From Elusimicrobiota bacterium (lineage in GTDB: Bacteria > Elusimicrobiota > Elusimicrobia > UBA1565), in assembly GCA_016196755.1 (NCBI GenBank), contig JACPXC010000026.1:1-61244 (forward strand): a stretch of DNA of 61,244 nt. Reading direction: 5' to 3'. The notes under the pieces were generated by a model, which had not been told where the DNA came from, did not search any database, and was given only the letters and a program-made list of their open reading frames with translations. Below, piece by piece: positions 14,946 through 23,062 of this stretch. Position 1 is the first letter of the stretch, and every line of letters starts with the position of its first letter. The translations under genes and the position numbers were made by a program.

Positions 14946-17900
14946 TCCTCTCCGACCTGTCGATCAAGCGCCCGGTCTTCGCTTGGATGCTCATGGCCGG
15001 GATGCTGGTCTTCGGCGCGATCGGCTTTGGCCAGATCGGGCAGAGCCAACTGCCCGACGTGGACTTCCCGATGCTGACCGTGATGGTCACGTGGGAAGGC
15101 GCCTCCCCCGAGGTCATGGAGACCGAGGTCGTCGACGTCATGGAGAACTCGGTGACCTCGGTCAAAGGGGTCAAGAAAGTGACCTCGGTGACCCGCCAGG
15201 GCATGGCCACGATAAGCCTGGAGTTCGGCCTCGAGACCGACGTCGACGTGGCCCTGCAGGACGTCCAGAGCAAGCTCTCCCAGGCCCAGATGCTCCTGCC
15301 CAAGGACATCGACCCGCCCATCATCACGAAGTTCAACCCGGACGACCAGCCGTTCATGTGGATCTCGCTCTCCGGCGGCCGCGACGAGCGCGAGCTCATG
15401 CAGTTCGTCAAAGACGAGCTCAAGGACAAGTTCACGACCCTGCCCGGCGTGGGCGACGTCTTCCTGGGCGGCTATCTGGAGCCCTCGGTGCGGGTCTGGC
15501 TCGACCCCGAGAAGATGCGCGCGCGCGAGCTCACCGTCGACGACGTCCTCGGCGCCCTGCGCTCGGAGCACGCCGAGCGGCCCGCGGGGACGCTGTCCAC
15601 CGCCCAGAAGGAGTGGAACCTGCGCGTGATGGGCGAGGCCCAGTCGGTGGCCGAGCTCGAGGACCTCGTCATCGCCGACCGCAGCGGCCGCCCCATCTAC
15701 ACGACCTTCCGCTTAAAGGACATCGCCCGGGTGGAGGACGCATTGTCCGACCCGCGCGGGATCGCGCGCGTCGGCGGGCGGTACGCGGTGGGCCTCGGCA
15801 TCCTCAAGCAGCGCAACGCCAACGCCGTGGAGGTCGGGCGCGCCGCCAAGAAGCGCGTGGAGGAGCTCAACAAGACCCTGCCCAAGGGGATGACCCTGGT
15901 GGTCAACTTCGACGGCACCATGTTCATCGAGCAGTCCACCCACGAGCTCAACTTCAACCTCATCCTGGCCGCGGTGCTGACCTCGCTGATCTGCTGGCTC
16001 TTCCTCGGCTCCTGGAGCTCGGCGGTCAACGTCTTCCTGGCCATCCCGACCTCGATCCTCGGCACCTTCATCGTGCTCTTCTTCCTCGGCTACACGCAGA
16101 ACACCTTCACCCTGCTGGGCCTGACTCTGGTCATCGGCATCGTGGTCGACGACGCCATCATGGTGCTCGAGAACATCGTGCGCCACCGCGAGGACGGCGA
16201 GCCCCAGGTGAAGGCCGCCATCCTGGGCGCGCGGGAGATATACTTCGCGGCCCTGGCGGCCTCGGTGGCCATCCTCGCCATCTTCGTGCCCGTGCTCTTC
16301 GTCAAGGGCGTCATCGGCAAGTACTTCCTGCAGTTCGGCGTGACCATATCCGCCGCCGTCATGCTCTCCCTGCTCGAGGCGCTGACCCTGGCGCCGATGC
16401 GCTGCTCCCAGTTCCTGCAGGTGGGCGAGCGCCGCGGCCTGAGCGGCCTGGTCGACCGGGCGATGACCGCCGCCGCCGAGCGCTATCGCCGCAGCCTGCA
16501 CTGGTGCCTCAAGCGCCGCTGGCGGGTGGTCCTGGGCTCGACGGCGCTGTTTGCGGCCTCGCTGGCCCTCTTCGCCGTCGTTCGCATGGAGCTCATGCCG
16601 GCCCAGGACCAGAGCATGCTGCTCATCCAGCTGGAGACCGAGGTGGGCTCGTCTTTGCGGGCCACCGACGAGGCGTTCAAGGGGGCCGAGGCCTACCTCA
16701 TGAGCCGCGGCGAGGTGGAGCGCTACTACACGGCCGTCGGCGGCTTCGAGGGCGGCGAGATCAACTCCGGGATGATCTTCGTCACCCTCAAGGCCCCCGG
16801 CGACCGGCCGGTGCCGGAGGGCCGCTCCAAGGCGCTGAGCCAGCAGGAGCTCCAGGACGATTTCAGACAGCGGCTCACCGGCCTTCCGGGGCTCAAGAAG
16901 GTCATCCTGCTCGACCTCTCCACCGGCGGCGGCGGCGCCGAGCCCGGCTTCCCGGTGGACTTCACCATCCAGGGCCGCGACTGGGAGCAGCTCGGGAAAT
17001 TGAGCGAGACGTTCCAGGAGGAGATGCGCAAGACCGGCCTCATGGTCGACGTGAACTCCAACTACAAGCTCGGGATGCCGGAGATCCAGATCAACCCCGA
17101 CCGCGCGTCGGCGGCCAAGCGCGGGGTCAGCGTGGCCTCGATCGCCAACGCCGTCAACGCCTGCCTGGGCGGCGTGCGCGCGGGCAAGTTCTCGCGCGGC
17201 GGCCACCGCTACGACATCCGCGTGCGCTTTGCGGCCTCCGACCGGACCAAGCCCGCGGACATCGAGAAGATCGACGTGCGCAACAACCGCGGCCAGGTCG
17301 TCGCGCTCTCGGCGTTGGTCACGCTCAAGGAGAAGAACACCCTGCTCAGCATCACGCGCCAGAACCGCTCGCGCGCCATCCGCCTCCAGGCCAACGTCGC
17401 CAGCGGGAAGTCGCAGAAGGAGGCCTTGGCCGCCGCCGAGGCCATCGCCAAGCGCCTGCTCCCCGAGGGCGTCAAGCTGGCCTTCTCGGGCACCGCCGAG
17501 ACCTTCCAGGAGGCCTTCATGGGCCTGCTCATCGCCCTGGTGCTGGGGGTCCTGGTGGCCTACATGGTGCTGGGCGCCCAGTTCAACAGCTTCATCCACC
17601 CCTTGCTCGTGCTCCTGGCCCTGCCCTTCAGCATCACCGGGGCGGTGCTGGCGCTGGTCATAGGCCAGCAGTCGCTGAACATGTTCAGCATGATCGGGAT
17701 CGTCCTCCTCATGGGCATCGTCAAGAAGAACTCCATCCTGCTCGTCGATTTCACCAACGAGCAGCGCAAGAGGGGGTTCCCGGTCGACGAGGCGCTGATC
17801 AAGGCCTGCCCGCTGCGCCTGCGCCCGATCATCATGACGACGGCGGCCACGATCGCCGCGGCCATCCCGCCGGCCCTGGCGCTGGGGCCCGGCGCCGAGA

Positions 17901-18070
17901 CGCGCGTGCCGATGGCGCTGGTCATCATCGGCGGCGTCAGCGTGTCGGCGCTGCTCACCCTCTTCGTCGTCCCCTGCGCCTACAGCCTGGCGGCGCGGCT
18001 GGAGAGCCACAAGCACGACGGGGCTCTTAAGGAAGCCCTGCGCGAGCTGGGCGAAGTCCCGGCTCCCTAG
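14942..18070 (+). CDS. RND-superfamily efflux transporter (HAE1/AcrB-like)
   Basis: The 1042-residue transporter begins with GTG overlapping the TolC-family stop (GTGA). It has the RND plan: ILSDLSIKRPVFAWMLMAG as TM1, two large periplasmic loops, and the proton relay motif GIVVDDAIMVLENIVRH in TM4. The duplicated half contains GIVLLMGIVKKNSILLVDF and ends with MALVIIGGVSVSALLTLFVVP. Drug/metabolite:H+ antiport is the family role. Placement directly divergent from the carrier-protein operon suggests export of its product, an inference. A HlyD-type adaptor is expected but not seen nearby. Confidence 0.93.
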   Translation: MILSDLSIKRPVFAWMLMAGMLVFGAIGFGQIGQSQLPDVDFPMLTVMVTWEGASPEVMETEVVDVMENSVTSVKGVKKVTSVTRQGMATISLEFGLETDVDVALQDVQSKLSQAQMLLPKDIDPPIITKFNPDDQPFMWISLSGGRDERELMQFVKDELKDKFTTLPGVGDVFLGGYLEPSVRVWLDPEKMRARELTVDDVLGALRSEHAERPAGTLSTAQKEWNLRVMGEAQSVAELEDLVIADRSGRPIYTTFRLKDIARVEDALSDPRGIARVGGRYAVGLGILKQRNANAVEVGRAAKKRVEELNKTLPKGMTLVVNFDGTMFIEQSTHELNFNLILAAVLTSLICWLFLGSWSSAVNVFLAIPTSILGTFIVLFFLGYTQNTFTLLGLTLVIGIVVDDAIMVLENIVRHREDGEPQVKAAILGAREIYFAALAASVAILAIFVPVLFVKGVIGKYFLQFGVTISAAVMLSLLEALTLAPMRCSQFLQVGERRGLSGLVDRAMTAAAERYRRSLHWCLKRRWRVVLGSTALFAASLALFAVVRMELMPAQDQSMLLIQLETEVGSSLRATDEAFKGAEAYLMSRGEVERYYTAVGGFEGGEINSGMIFVTLKAPGDRPVPEGRSKALSQQELQDDFRQRLTGLPGLKKVILLDLSTGGGGAEPGFPVDFTIQGRDWEQLGKLSETFQEEMRKTGLMVDVNSNYKLGMPEIQINPDRASAAKRGVSVASIANAVNACLGGVRAGKFSRGGHRYDIRVRFAASDRTKPADIEKIDVRNNRGQVVALSALVTLKEKNTLLSITRQNRSRAIRLQANVASGKSQKEALAAAEAIAKRLLPEGVKLAFSGTAETFQEAFMGLLIALVLGVLVAYMVLGAQFNSFIHPLLVLLALPFSITGAVLALVIGQQSLNMFSMIGIVLLMGIVKKNSILLVDFTNEQRKRGFPVDEALIKACPLRLRPIIMTTAATIAAAIPPALALGPGAETRVPMALVIIGGVSVSALLTLFVVPCAYSLAARLESHKHDGALKEALRELGEVPAP

Positions 18071-18546
18071 CGCGCCGGGCAGGCCGGCGCCCCGGAGGGG
18101 GCCGAGCCGCGGATGTAGTGGTCGCGGAACCAGGTCTGGACGTGCACGGCCTCGCTCTCCTCGGAGTCCCCGAACTGGGAGATGGGCAGCCCCTTATAGC
18201 GGACCTGGATGAAGTGGACGTACTCGTGGGCCAGGGAATCGGCGATGTCGCGCTTGAGCCGCCCGTAGTAGCCGGCGTCCTCTATGAGGAAGATGCGGTC
18301 GGCGGAGGGCGAGTAGGCGTTGGTGAAGACCTCGGGCCGTGAGCCCCACTGCGGCTGGAGGGCGTCGGCGAACTCGGCCAAGGGCGTCTCGGTCTCGAGC
18401 CGGATGGGCGGCGGGGCGATGGAGGGGTCGAGGCGCACGTTCATCGCGAAGGCCACGGCCTCCAGCACGCATTTGGGCTCGTGGCGCAGCGGCATGCGGG
18501 GGATCGCGGCCGAGGCCAGCACCGCCAGGAGCAAGAATGCCTTCAT
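18067..18546 (-). CDS. exported HExxH protein (DUF6647-like)
   Basis: The 159-residue protein has a signal peptide (MKAFLLLAVLASAAIP) and the motif SLAHEYVHFIQ, an HExxH zinc-metalloprotease signature. The same region resembles DUF6647 proteins. A third zinc ligand is not obvious; a candidate is the ESEAVHVQTWF segment about 20 residues later. CATCCT lies six bases before the ATG. The 3' end overlaps the RND stop by four bases. Confidence 0.7.
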   Translation of the reverse strand: MKAFLLLAVLASAAIPRMPLRHEPKCVLEAVAFAMNVRLDPSIAPPPIRLETETPLAEFADALQPQWGSRPEVFTNAYSPSADRIFLIEDAGYYGRLKRDIADSLAHEYVHFIQVRYKGLPISQFGDSEESEAVHVQTWFRDHYIRGSAPSGAPACPAR

Positions 18547-18602
18547 GGCGATAGGATGGCGCCGCTAGCGCCGGCCGGCAGGGGCCTTAAGGTCCAGCGG
18601 GC

Positions 18603-19175
18603 CTAGGACTGGAGGTGCCAGAGGCGGGCGGGGCCGCGCCGCCAATTCAGGCCGCGGGCGGAGCAAAACCGCTCTACGCCGCGCTCCACGCCCGGCGTCT
18701 TCTCCGAGAGGTCGTGGCCGGCCAGCAGGCCGCCGGGCCTGAGCGCGGGCGCCCAGGCCTCCAGGTTGGCTAGCACGGACTCTTCGTCGTGGGAAGCGTC
18801 GATGAAGACCAGGTCGACCGAACCAGAGGCGAAGCTCCGGGCCGCGGCCAGGGAGTCCATCGCCAAGACGGTCGGCGCGCAGCCTATCGCGGCCATGTTG
18901 CGCTCGAAGGCCGCGCGCACGTCCTCCTCGGCCAATAGCCGCGCGTAGTCTTCGGCATAGGCGTCGCGCGAGCCTCGCCAGGAGTCGACGCACCAGAGGG
19001 CGGCTCCATTATCGCGGCAGACCGGGGCGACGAAGGAGGTCGAGCGGCCCTTCCAACAGCCGACCTCGACGACGACCCCCGCCCCGGCCTCGGCGGCGCG
19101 CGCCGCGTACCAGCGGCCTTCCTCAGGGAGGAACCAGCCTTGCGGCAGATCGAGCTGCGTGTCGAGGGAACGCAT
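18603..19175 (-). CDS. class I SAM-dependent methyltransferase (Methyltransf_24-like)
   Basis: The 190-residue protein contains the SAM-binding loop VVVEVGCWKGRSTSF, the second acidic strand LWCVDSW and the post-IV segment SVDLVFIDASHDEESVLANLEAW, as in cephalosporin-hydroxylase/macrocin O-methyltransferase-like families. The acceptor substrate is unknown. CATAAT (19184-19189) lies eight bases before the ATG. The gene stands alone between two minus-strand exported-protein genes. Confidence 0.85.
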   Translation of the reverse strand: MRSLDTQLDLPQGWFLPEEGRWYAARAAEAGAGVVVEVGCWKGRSTSFVAPVCRDNGAALWCVDSWRGSRDAYAEDYARLLAEEDVRAAFERNMAAIGCAPTVLAMDSLAAARSFASGSVDLVFIDASHDEESVLANLEAWAPALRPGGLLAGHDLSEKTPGVERGVERFCSARGLNWRRGPARLWHLQS

Positions 19176-19216
19176 GGCAGGTCATTATGGACCGTCAACG
19201 GTTTTGACGCCAGAGG

Positions 19217-19251
19217 TGCAATCCGTTCTCCAAACTACGGTGGGGATTGCA
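19217..19251. repeat. 8-bp inverted repeat in an intergenic region
   Basis: TGCAATCC (19217-19224) and GGATTGCA (19244-19251) are exact inverted copies separated by 19 bases in the 179-base gap between the methyltransferase and the exported protein at 19355. The gap is otherwise featureless. It may act as a weak terminator for the gene upstream on the minus strand or as a protein site. Confidence 0.3.
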
Positions 19252-19354
19252 GCGGGAACCTAATCACACTGCGTCCAGGCAGAGTCGAATTGCGTTTCCG
19301 TGAATCGAACGATCCGCGCGGACAGTCAATCCCTGCTCCCGCGCGAGAGGTGGT

Positions 19355-21112
19355 TCAGCGCGCCCAGCCGTCCTCCGACAGCAAGCGGGCCAGGTCCCAG
19401 CGGCGCCGGACGACGTTGGAATCGGCCGCGCCCTCGAAGGTGTCGACCGTGCCGTCGGCATTGATCATTCGCCCGGTCGGGTAGACGTGCCAAAGGTCTG
19501 GGATGCCGGGGTTCTCCGTCTCATAAGGCCGGAGCGGCTGGACGGCGTCGGCATAGGTGGCGAGGACTCGCTTGAGCGAGGCGTCACGCAGCTTTACCGC
19601 GACCGTATAGACGCGTTTGCGCTTGCCGCCGACCGTGAGAAGGCGTATCGCATGGTCGAAGCTCAGGAATGCGGTCTCGCCTTCCTTCAATACCGACGAC
19701 GCCGCCTTCGGCAGCCTTCCCGCCCGCACCCACGGACGACCGTAACCTTCGGAGACGTATAGGATGTTGCCGCGCCGCCGCAAACGGACAGGAGGCGCGC
19801 CGGGACCGAGGCCCTTGCCGGTCTCCGCGCGCAGCGTCTCGTTGGCGTCGAGCTCCGCCATGAGCTTCCCCCAGTCCGGGCCGGTCTCCAGCTCCGAGCG
19901 CGACAGCGGGAAGCTCTGCTCGGCGTAATCGGCGGGTTTGAAGCCCGCCGGCAGGCGCGGATCCCCAACCGCGTAGCGGTGGCGGGCGAGCATCCGCGCT
20001 CGCCCGGCGTTGTCGGCGACGAGGATGCCGTTCTTGGCGTCGACGATGCTGAAAGCGCCGTCCGGGCCCTGGACCGGCAGGGGGCTCAGCGCGATGAGCT
20101 TCGGCGCGCCGCCCTCGTCCCTCGCCAGGCGCGGCACGCCGTCCTTATCCACGACCACCGGGATGAAGGCGTTGCGCGAGCTCTTCTCCGACATCGCGCC
20201 GTGCGGCGAGTGGTCGGTGACGCCCAGATAGAGCCGCTCCCCCCTTCCACGCGTTTTCAGCCGCGAGAGCCGCGGGTCCTCGAGCAGGCGTTCCGGCGTC
20301 GACTCCAGGGCGCGCTCGATGAAGCGCGGCGCTCGTCTGGGCCGCAGTTCGAAGAGCAGGGTATCGGAGAAGTAGTCGCTGGTGGACACCTCGCCGTGGG
20401 GGCCCACCCGGGTGCCGTAGCCCGCCCGCACCGCGCGCACCCAGATGAAGTCGCGTCCCCCCAGGCGGACGGCCGCGGGGTTCATCAGGTCGACGTAGCG
20501 CCGCCCGCCGAAGACGTAGCCCTGGGGCCGCAGGGCGCGCCCCAGGAGCGGCCCGCCGTCGGGCAGCGACCAGGCCCGGCTCTCAGGCCGCAAGTTTCCC
20601 ACGGCAGGCGGCTCCCAGGCCGCCGCGGCCGCCTTGGCCCGGGCGATCAGCGCGCGGCCGCGCGCGGCGGAACGCCGCTCCACGTCCCTACGCGCCTCGA
20701 CCGCCTCGGCAGCCAGAGCCGGGGACAGATAGGGCGCCAGAGTCCCCTCGAGATAGCGGAGCTCCCGACGGAGCGGCTCTAGGTCGCCCGTCCCGTCCGC
20801 CCGCGCAGCCTCGAGCAAGGGGGCGACCGCGGCCGCTGCCTGCGCGCTCAAGAGAGCGACGCCTTCGTCGCGCAGCAGGGCTTGGCGGTCCGGAGCCAAG
20901 GCGCGGTACTGGGCGGCGCTCAGGCCTTGGGCCGACAGCGCCGAGACCAAGGGCGCCAGGCTCCGCGGCGAGGCCTGCGCCAGGCCGGCTCCGCGCAGGG
21001 CCGCCGTCCAGCCCGCGCCGGCGGCCGGGAAGCGCGGCAAAGGCGGGGCGACGACGCCCGCCGCCTCGGCGCCGCAGGCCAGGACAAGCAAGGCCAAGGG
21101 GCGAAGAATCAC
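19355..21112 (-). CDS. large exported protein of unknown function
   Basis: The 585-residue protein starts at GTG (21112), six bases downstream of TAGACT, with a signal peptide (MILRPLALLVLACGAEAAG). The first 200 residues are Ala/Leu/Arg-rich and helical. Residues about 200-585 look like a folded beta-rich domain (YVFGGRRYVDLMNPAAVRLG, RLYLGVTDHSPHGAM, FSIVDAKNGILVADNAGRAR, DLWHVYPTGRMINADGTVDT). I recognise no family. It is probably periplasmic or surface-located. Confidence 0.7.
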   Translation of the reverse strand: MILRPLALLVLACGAEAAGVVAPPLPRFPAAGAGWTAALRGAGLAQASPRSLAPLVSALSAQGLSAAQYRALAPDRQALLRDEGVALLSAQAAAAVAPLLEAARADGTGDLEPLRRELRYLEGTLAPYLSPALAAEAVEARRDVERRSAARGRALIARAKAAAAAWEPPAVGNLRPESRAWSLPDGGPLLGRALRPQGYVFGGRRYVDLMNPAAVRLGGRDFIWVRAVRAGYGTRVGPHGEVSTSDYFSDTLLFELRPRRAPRFIERALESTPERLLEDPRLSRLKTRGRGERLYLGVTDHSPHGAMSEKSSRNAFIPVVVDKDGVPRLARDEGGAPKLIALSPLPVQGPDGAFSIVDAKNGILVADNAGRARMLARHRYAVGDPRLPAGFKPADYAEQSFPLSRSELETGPDWGKLMAELDANETLRAETGKGLGPGAPPVRLRRRGNILYVSEGYGRPWVRAGRLPKAASSVLKEGETAFLSFDHAIRLLTVGGKRKRVYTVAVKLRDASLKRVLATYADAVQPLRPYETENPGIPDLWHVYPTGRMINADGTVDTFEGAADSNVVRRRWDLARLLSEDGWAR

Positions 21113-21209
21113 CCCTTCAGTCTATTGCGGTTGGTCCCCTGCCCCTATGGGTCTCTCGGACGGTTTGGAGGCGGCATTAGGCCCGCGGGCCTTTGGTATC
21201 CTATCGTCG

Positions 21210-21761
21210 ATGAGACGCGCCTTAGCCCTGCTCCTGCTCGCCGCCCCCGCATTTCTACCTCGAATTCGTGATCGACGGCGAGCCGGCCCTGACCGAGACC
21301 CAGATCACCGCCGAAGACTTCCGCTTCGCTCTGGCCAACGGCGTCGCCTCCAGCCTCGACTACAAGGACTTCCTCAAGCGCTACCGCCCTACCGCAAGGC
21401 CGAGGCGAGGACGCTGGAGACCGTCCAGAGGCTGGCGGAGGAGGACGACGAACCCATCGAAGACGGCGAGAAGCCGGTCGACCTCGAGAGACTCAAAGGC
21501 TTCGAGTTTACGCTGCTCGAGTTCGACCCCTACACCGACGAACTCGCCGCCCTGGGCTGGGCTCAGGCCGAGGCCGTCCTCGCCGAGCTCGACGCCGGCC
21601 GCCCGGTCGGCGTCGGCATCATCGGCCACGTCTTCGCCGCCACCGGCTACCGCGAGTACGCCGACGGCAGGCTCGTCCTCGAGATCCGCGACTCAGACGG
21701 CGGCCGCCTGCTCCAGCCCGAGGAGTTCGGCGAGATCCACCGGCTCTTCCGAGTCAAGTAG
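21210..21761 (+). pseudogene. degraded papain-like (C1A) protease paralogue
   Basis: The start region encodes a signal peptide (MRRALALLLLAAPA), after which the homologous sequence continues in the next frame (FYLEFVIDGEPALTE, NGVASSLDYKDFLKRYR) and returns to the first frame near 21388 (YRKAEARTLETVQRLAEE). The order and wording match the intact protease at 24153 (YGVATTPQYEDFLERYR, YREAEQRTMADIERRR; DAGRPVGVGI versus RAGRPVGVSY). The block carrying the catalytic Cys is absent, and the NSW segment is replaced by IRDSDGG. Two frame changes plus the missing core indicate a decayed gene; a simple sequencing error would not remove the core. TATCCT lies seven bases before the ATG. Confidence 0.65.
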
Positions 21762-21774
21762 ACGCGGCAGACGC

Positions 21775-21805
21775 GCGGACGGGAGGCGGGGCGCCTCCCG
21801 TCCGC
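21775..21805. terminator. strong GC hairpin between convergent genes
   Basis: GCGGACGGGAGGCG (21775-21788) and its exact complement (21792-21805) form a 14-bp stem with a GGG loop. It lies between the stops of the pseudogene (21761) and the DUF2383 gene (21813) and could terminate transcription from both sides. There is no U tract. Confidence 0.65.
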
Positions 21806-21812
21806 CCTTACG

Positions 21813-22253
21813 TCACGCCGTCTGAAGCAGCCGGTCGAGGACGGGGATGTGCGCCTCCGTCTTCGGCAGCAGGCTCGAGCGGATGATCCGCTTGGTCTCG
21901 GTGTCGAGCTTGTCGCTGACGAGCGCGTCCACGTAGCCGTGGATGCCGTGCTCCTCGCCTTCCTTCAGCGCCTTGATGGCGGCCTTTTTGCCGAACGCCT
22001 TCGCGGCGCCCTCGACCACCTTGGCCCATTCGCCCCAGGTCCCGGAGTGGGTCTGGACCTTGCTCGAGGAGCGCGCCATGCGCTCCTGGAGGAGGCGGAC
22101 GGCGTCCTCGTGCTCGGCCTCGATGCGCTGAAGCTCGCCGCTGGCCGGCCCGTCCGGCAGCTTCTCCAGAGCCTGCTTGTAGGTCTCTACCGCGGCCAGC
22201 TCGCCGCGTACGAGCGAGGCCAGCGCGCTGCCGTCGTCAGTTTTCTTGTTCAT
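21813..22253 (-). CDS. ferritin-like DUF2383 (PA2169-type) protein
   Basis: The 146-residue helical protein shows the DUF2383 pattern: LVRGELAAVETYKQAL, IEAEHEDAVRLLQERM, EGEEHGIHGYVDAL and LLPKTEAHIPVLDRLL. The spaced E..ExxH residues suggest a four-helix ferritin-like bundle that may bind metal. AGGAGGATAG precedes the ATG. It follows a gene for a tiny basic protein on the same strand by 13 bases, so the pair could be a stress operon. Confidence 0.85.
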   Translation of the reverse strand: MNKKTDDGSALASLVRGELAAVETYKQALEKLPDGPASGELQRIEAEHEDAVRLLQERMARSSSKVQTHSGTWGEWAKVVEGAAKAFGKKAAIKALKEGEEHGIHGYVDALVSDKLDTETKRIIRSSLLPKTEAHIPVLDRLLQTA

Positions 22254-22266
22254 CTATCCTCCTGAT

Positions 22267-22401
22267 TCAAGCGTTCATCTCATCTAAGACCTTATCGGGG
22301 ACCTTCGAGCGCCGCCGCGCGGCCGCCCGGCGCCGAGGCGCCGCTGGTTTACGCGCGCGCCGTCCCCGGCCGGCCTTCATGCTGCGTCTCTTCGGTGCCA
22401 T
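22267..22401 (-). CDS. 44-residue Arg/Lys/Ala-rich basic protein
   Basis: An ATG at 22401 with a perfect AAGGAGG seven bases upstream opens a 44-codon frame ending at TGA 22267-22269. The product is extremely basic (KAGRGRRARKPAAPRRRAAA) and ends with a short acidic/hydrophobic tail (VPDKVLDEMNA). It resembles a histone-H1-tail-like or nucleic-acid-binding peptide. It is the first gene before the DUF2383 protein, which has its own Shine-Dalgarno sequence. Function unknown. Confidence 0.6.
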   Translation of the reverse strand: MAPKRRSMKAGRGRRARKPAAPRRRAAARRRSKVPDKVLDEMNA

Positions 22402-22475
22402 GACGCCTCCTTGCTTCCTTCATTATGCCGTCGGGCGCCCGGCGTCGCGAATAGAGGGAGGGTCAATCAATTGTC

Positions 22476-22481
22476 TATCAT
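22476..22481 (+). promoter_or_regulatory. -10 element, leaderless start
   Basis: TATCAT ends six bases before the ATG at 22488, which has no Shine-Dalgarno sequence. Confidence 0.5.
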
Positions 22482-22487
22482 CCCCTC

Positions 22488-22970
22488 ATGCTGACCATCG
22501 CTCTTTCCCTTCTTCTGGGCCTGCCCGCCGCCGCCCGGACTCCCGATGCCGCCGTCGCCGCCGTCCTCGACGACTGGCACGCCGCCGCCGCGAAGCCCGA
22601 TGAGGAACGCTACTTCGCGCACTTCGCCCCCGACGCGGTCTTTATCGGCACCGATGCCTGGGAGCGCTGGGATCTGGAGGCCTTCCGCGAGTACGCCCAC
22701 AAGCGCTTCGTCACCGGAAAGGGCTGGACCCTCGTCCCCTCGGACCGGCATGTCTCTTTCTCGCCCGACGGCAAGACCGCCTGGTTCGATGAGGCCGTGA
22801 CCTCACAGTCCTACGGCCTCAGCCGCGGCTCCGGCGTGCTTGTTCGCTCGGGCGACAGGTGGCTGATCGCCCAGTACAACCTCTCGGTCCCCATCCCCAA
22901 CGACCTGCTCCTCAACTTCGCGGGCATCATCAAGGCCTGGAAGGAGAAAGGCGCGCCGCCAAGACCCTGA
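22488..22970 (+). CDS. exported SnoaL/DUF4440-like (NTF2-fold) protein
   Basis: The 160-residue protein has a short signal peptide (MLTIALSLLLGLPAAA) and an NTF2-like fold pattern: VLDDWHAAAAKPDEERYFAHFAPDAVFIG, then WDLEAFREYAHKRF, then FSPDGKTAWFDEAV and RWLIAQYNLSVPIPNDL (motifs in order). This matches SnoaL-like_3/DUF4440 proteins. No obvious catalytic residues are recognisable, so it may bind a small ligand in the periplasm. Confidence 0.78.
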   Translation: MLTIALSLLLGLPAAARTPDAAVAAVLDDWHAAAAKPDEERYFAHFAPDAVFIGTDAWERWDLEAFREYAHKRFVTGKGWTLVPSDRHVSFSPDGKTAWFDEAVTSQSYGLSRGSGVLVRSGDRWLIAQYNLSVPIPNDLLLNFAGIIKAWKEKGAPPRP

Positions 22971-23037
22971 CAGATCCGGCCGCTCGGTTAGTTGCCACCG
23001 CCCTCGCGGAAATCCTATGCTGGGCCTAAGTCGTAGT

Positions 23038-23058
23038 TAGGCCGAAAGGCCTAGGAGG
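23038..23058 (+). promoter_or_regulatory. GNRA-type hairpin abutting a Shine-Dalgarno sequence
   Basis: TAGGCC-GAAA-GGCCTA (23038-23053) forms a six-base-pair stem capped by a GAAA tetraloop, directly followed by AGGAGG (23053-23058) and the ATG at 23063. It could stabilise the mRNA 5' end or set access to the ribosome-binding site. A TATGCT about 20 bases upstream is a candidate -10. Confidence 0.4.
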
Positions 23059-23062
23059 CCGA

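Noticed and set aside
15713-18016. A 767-codon minus-strand frame opposite the RND gene
   Set aside because: Low-complexity composition typical of the antisense of a GC-rich gene; RND motifs on plus are unequivocal.
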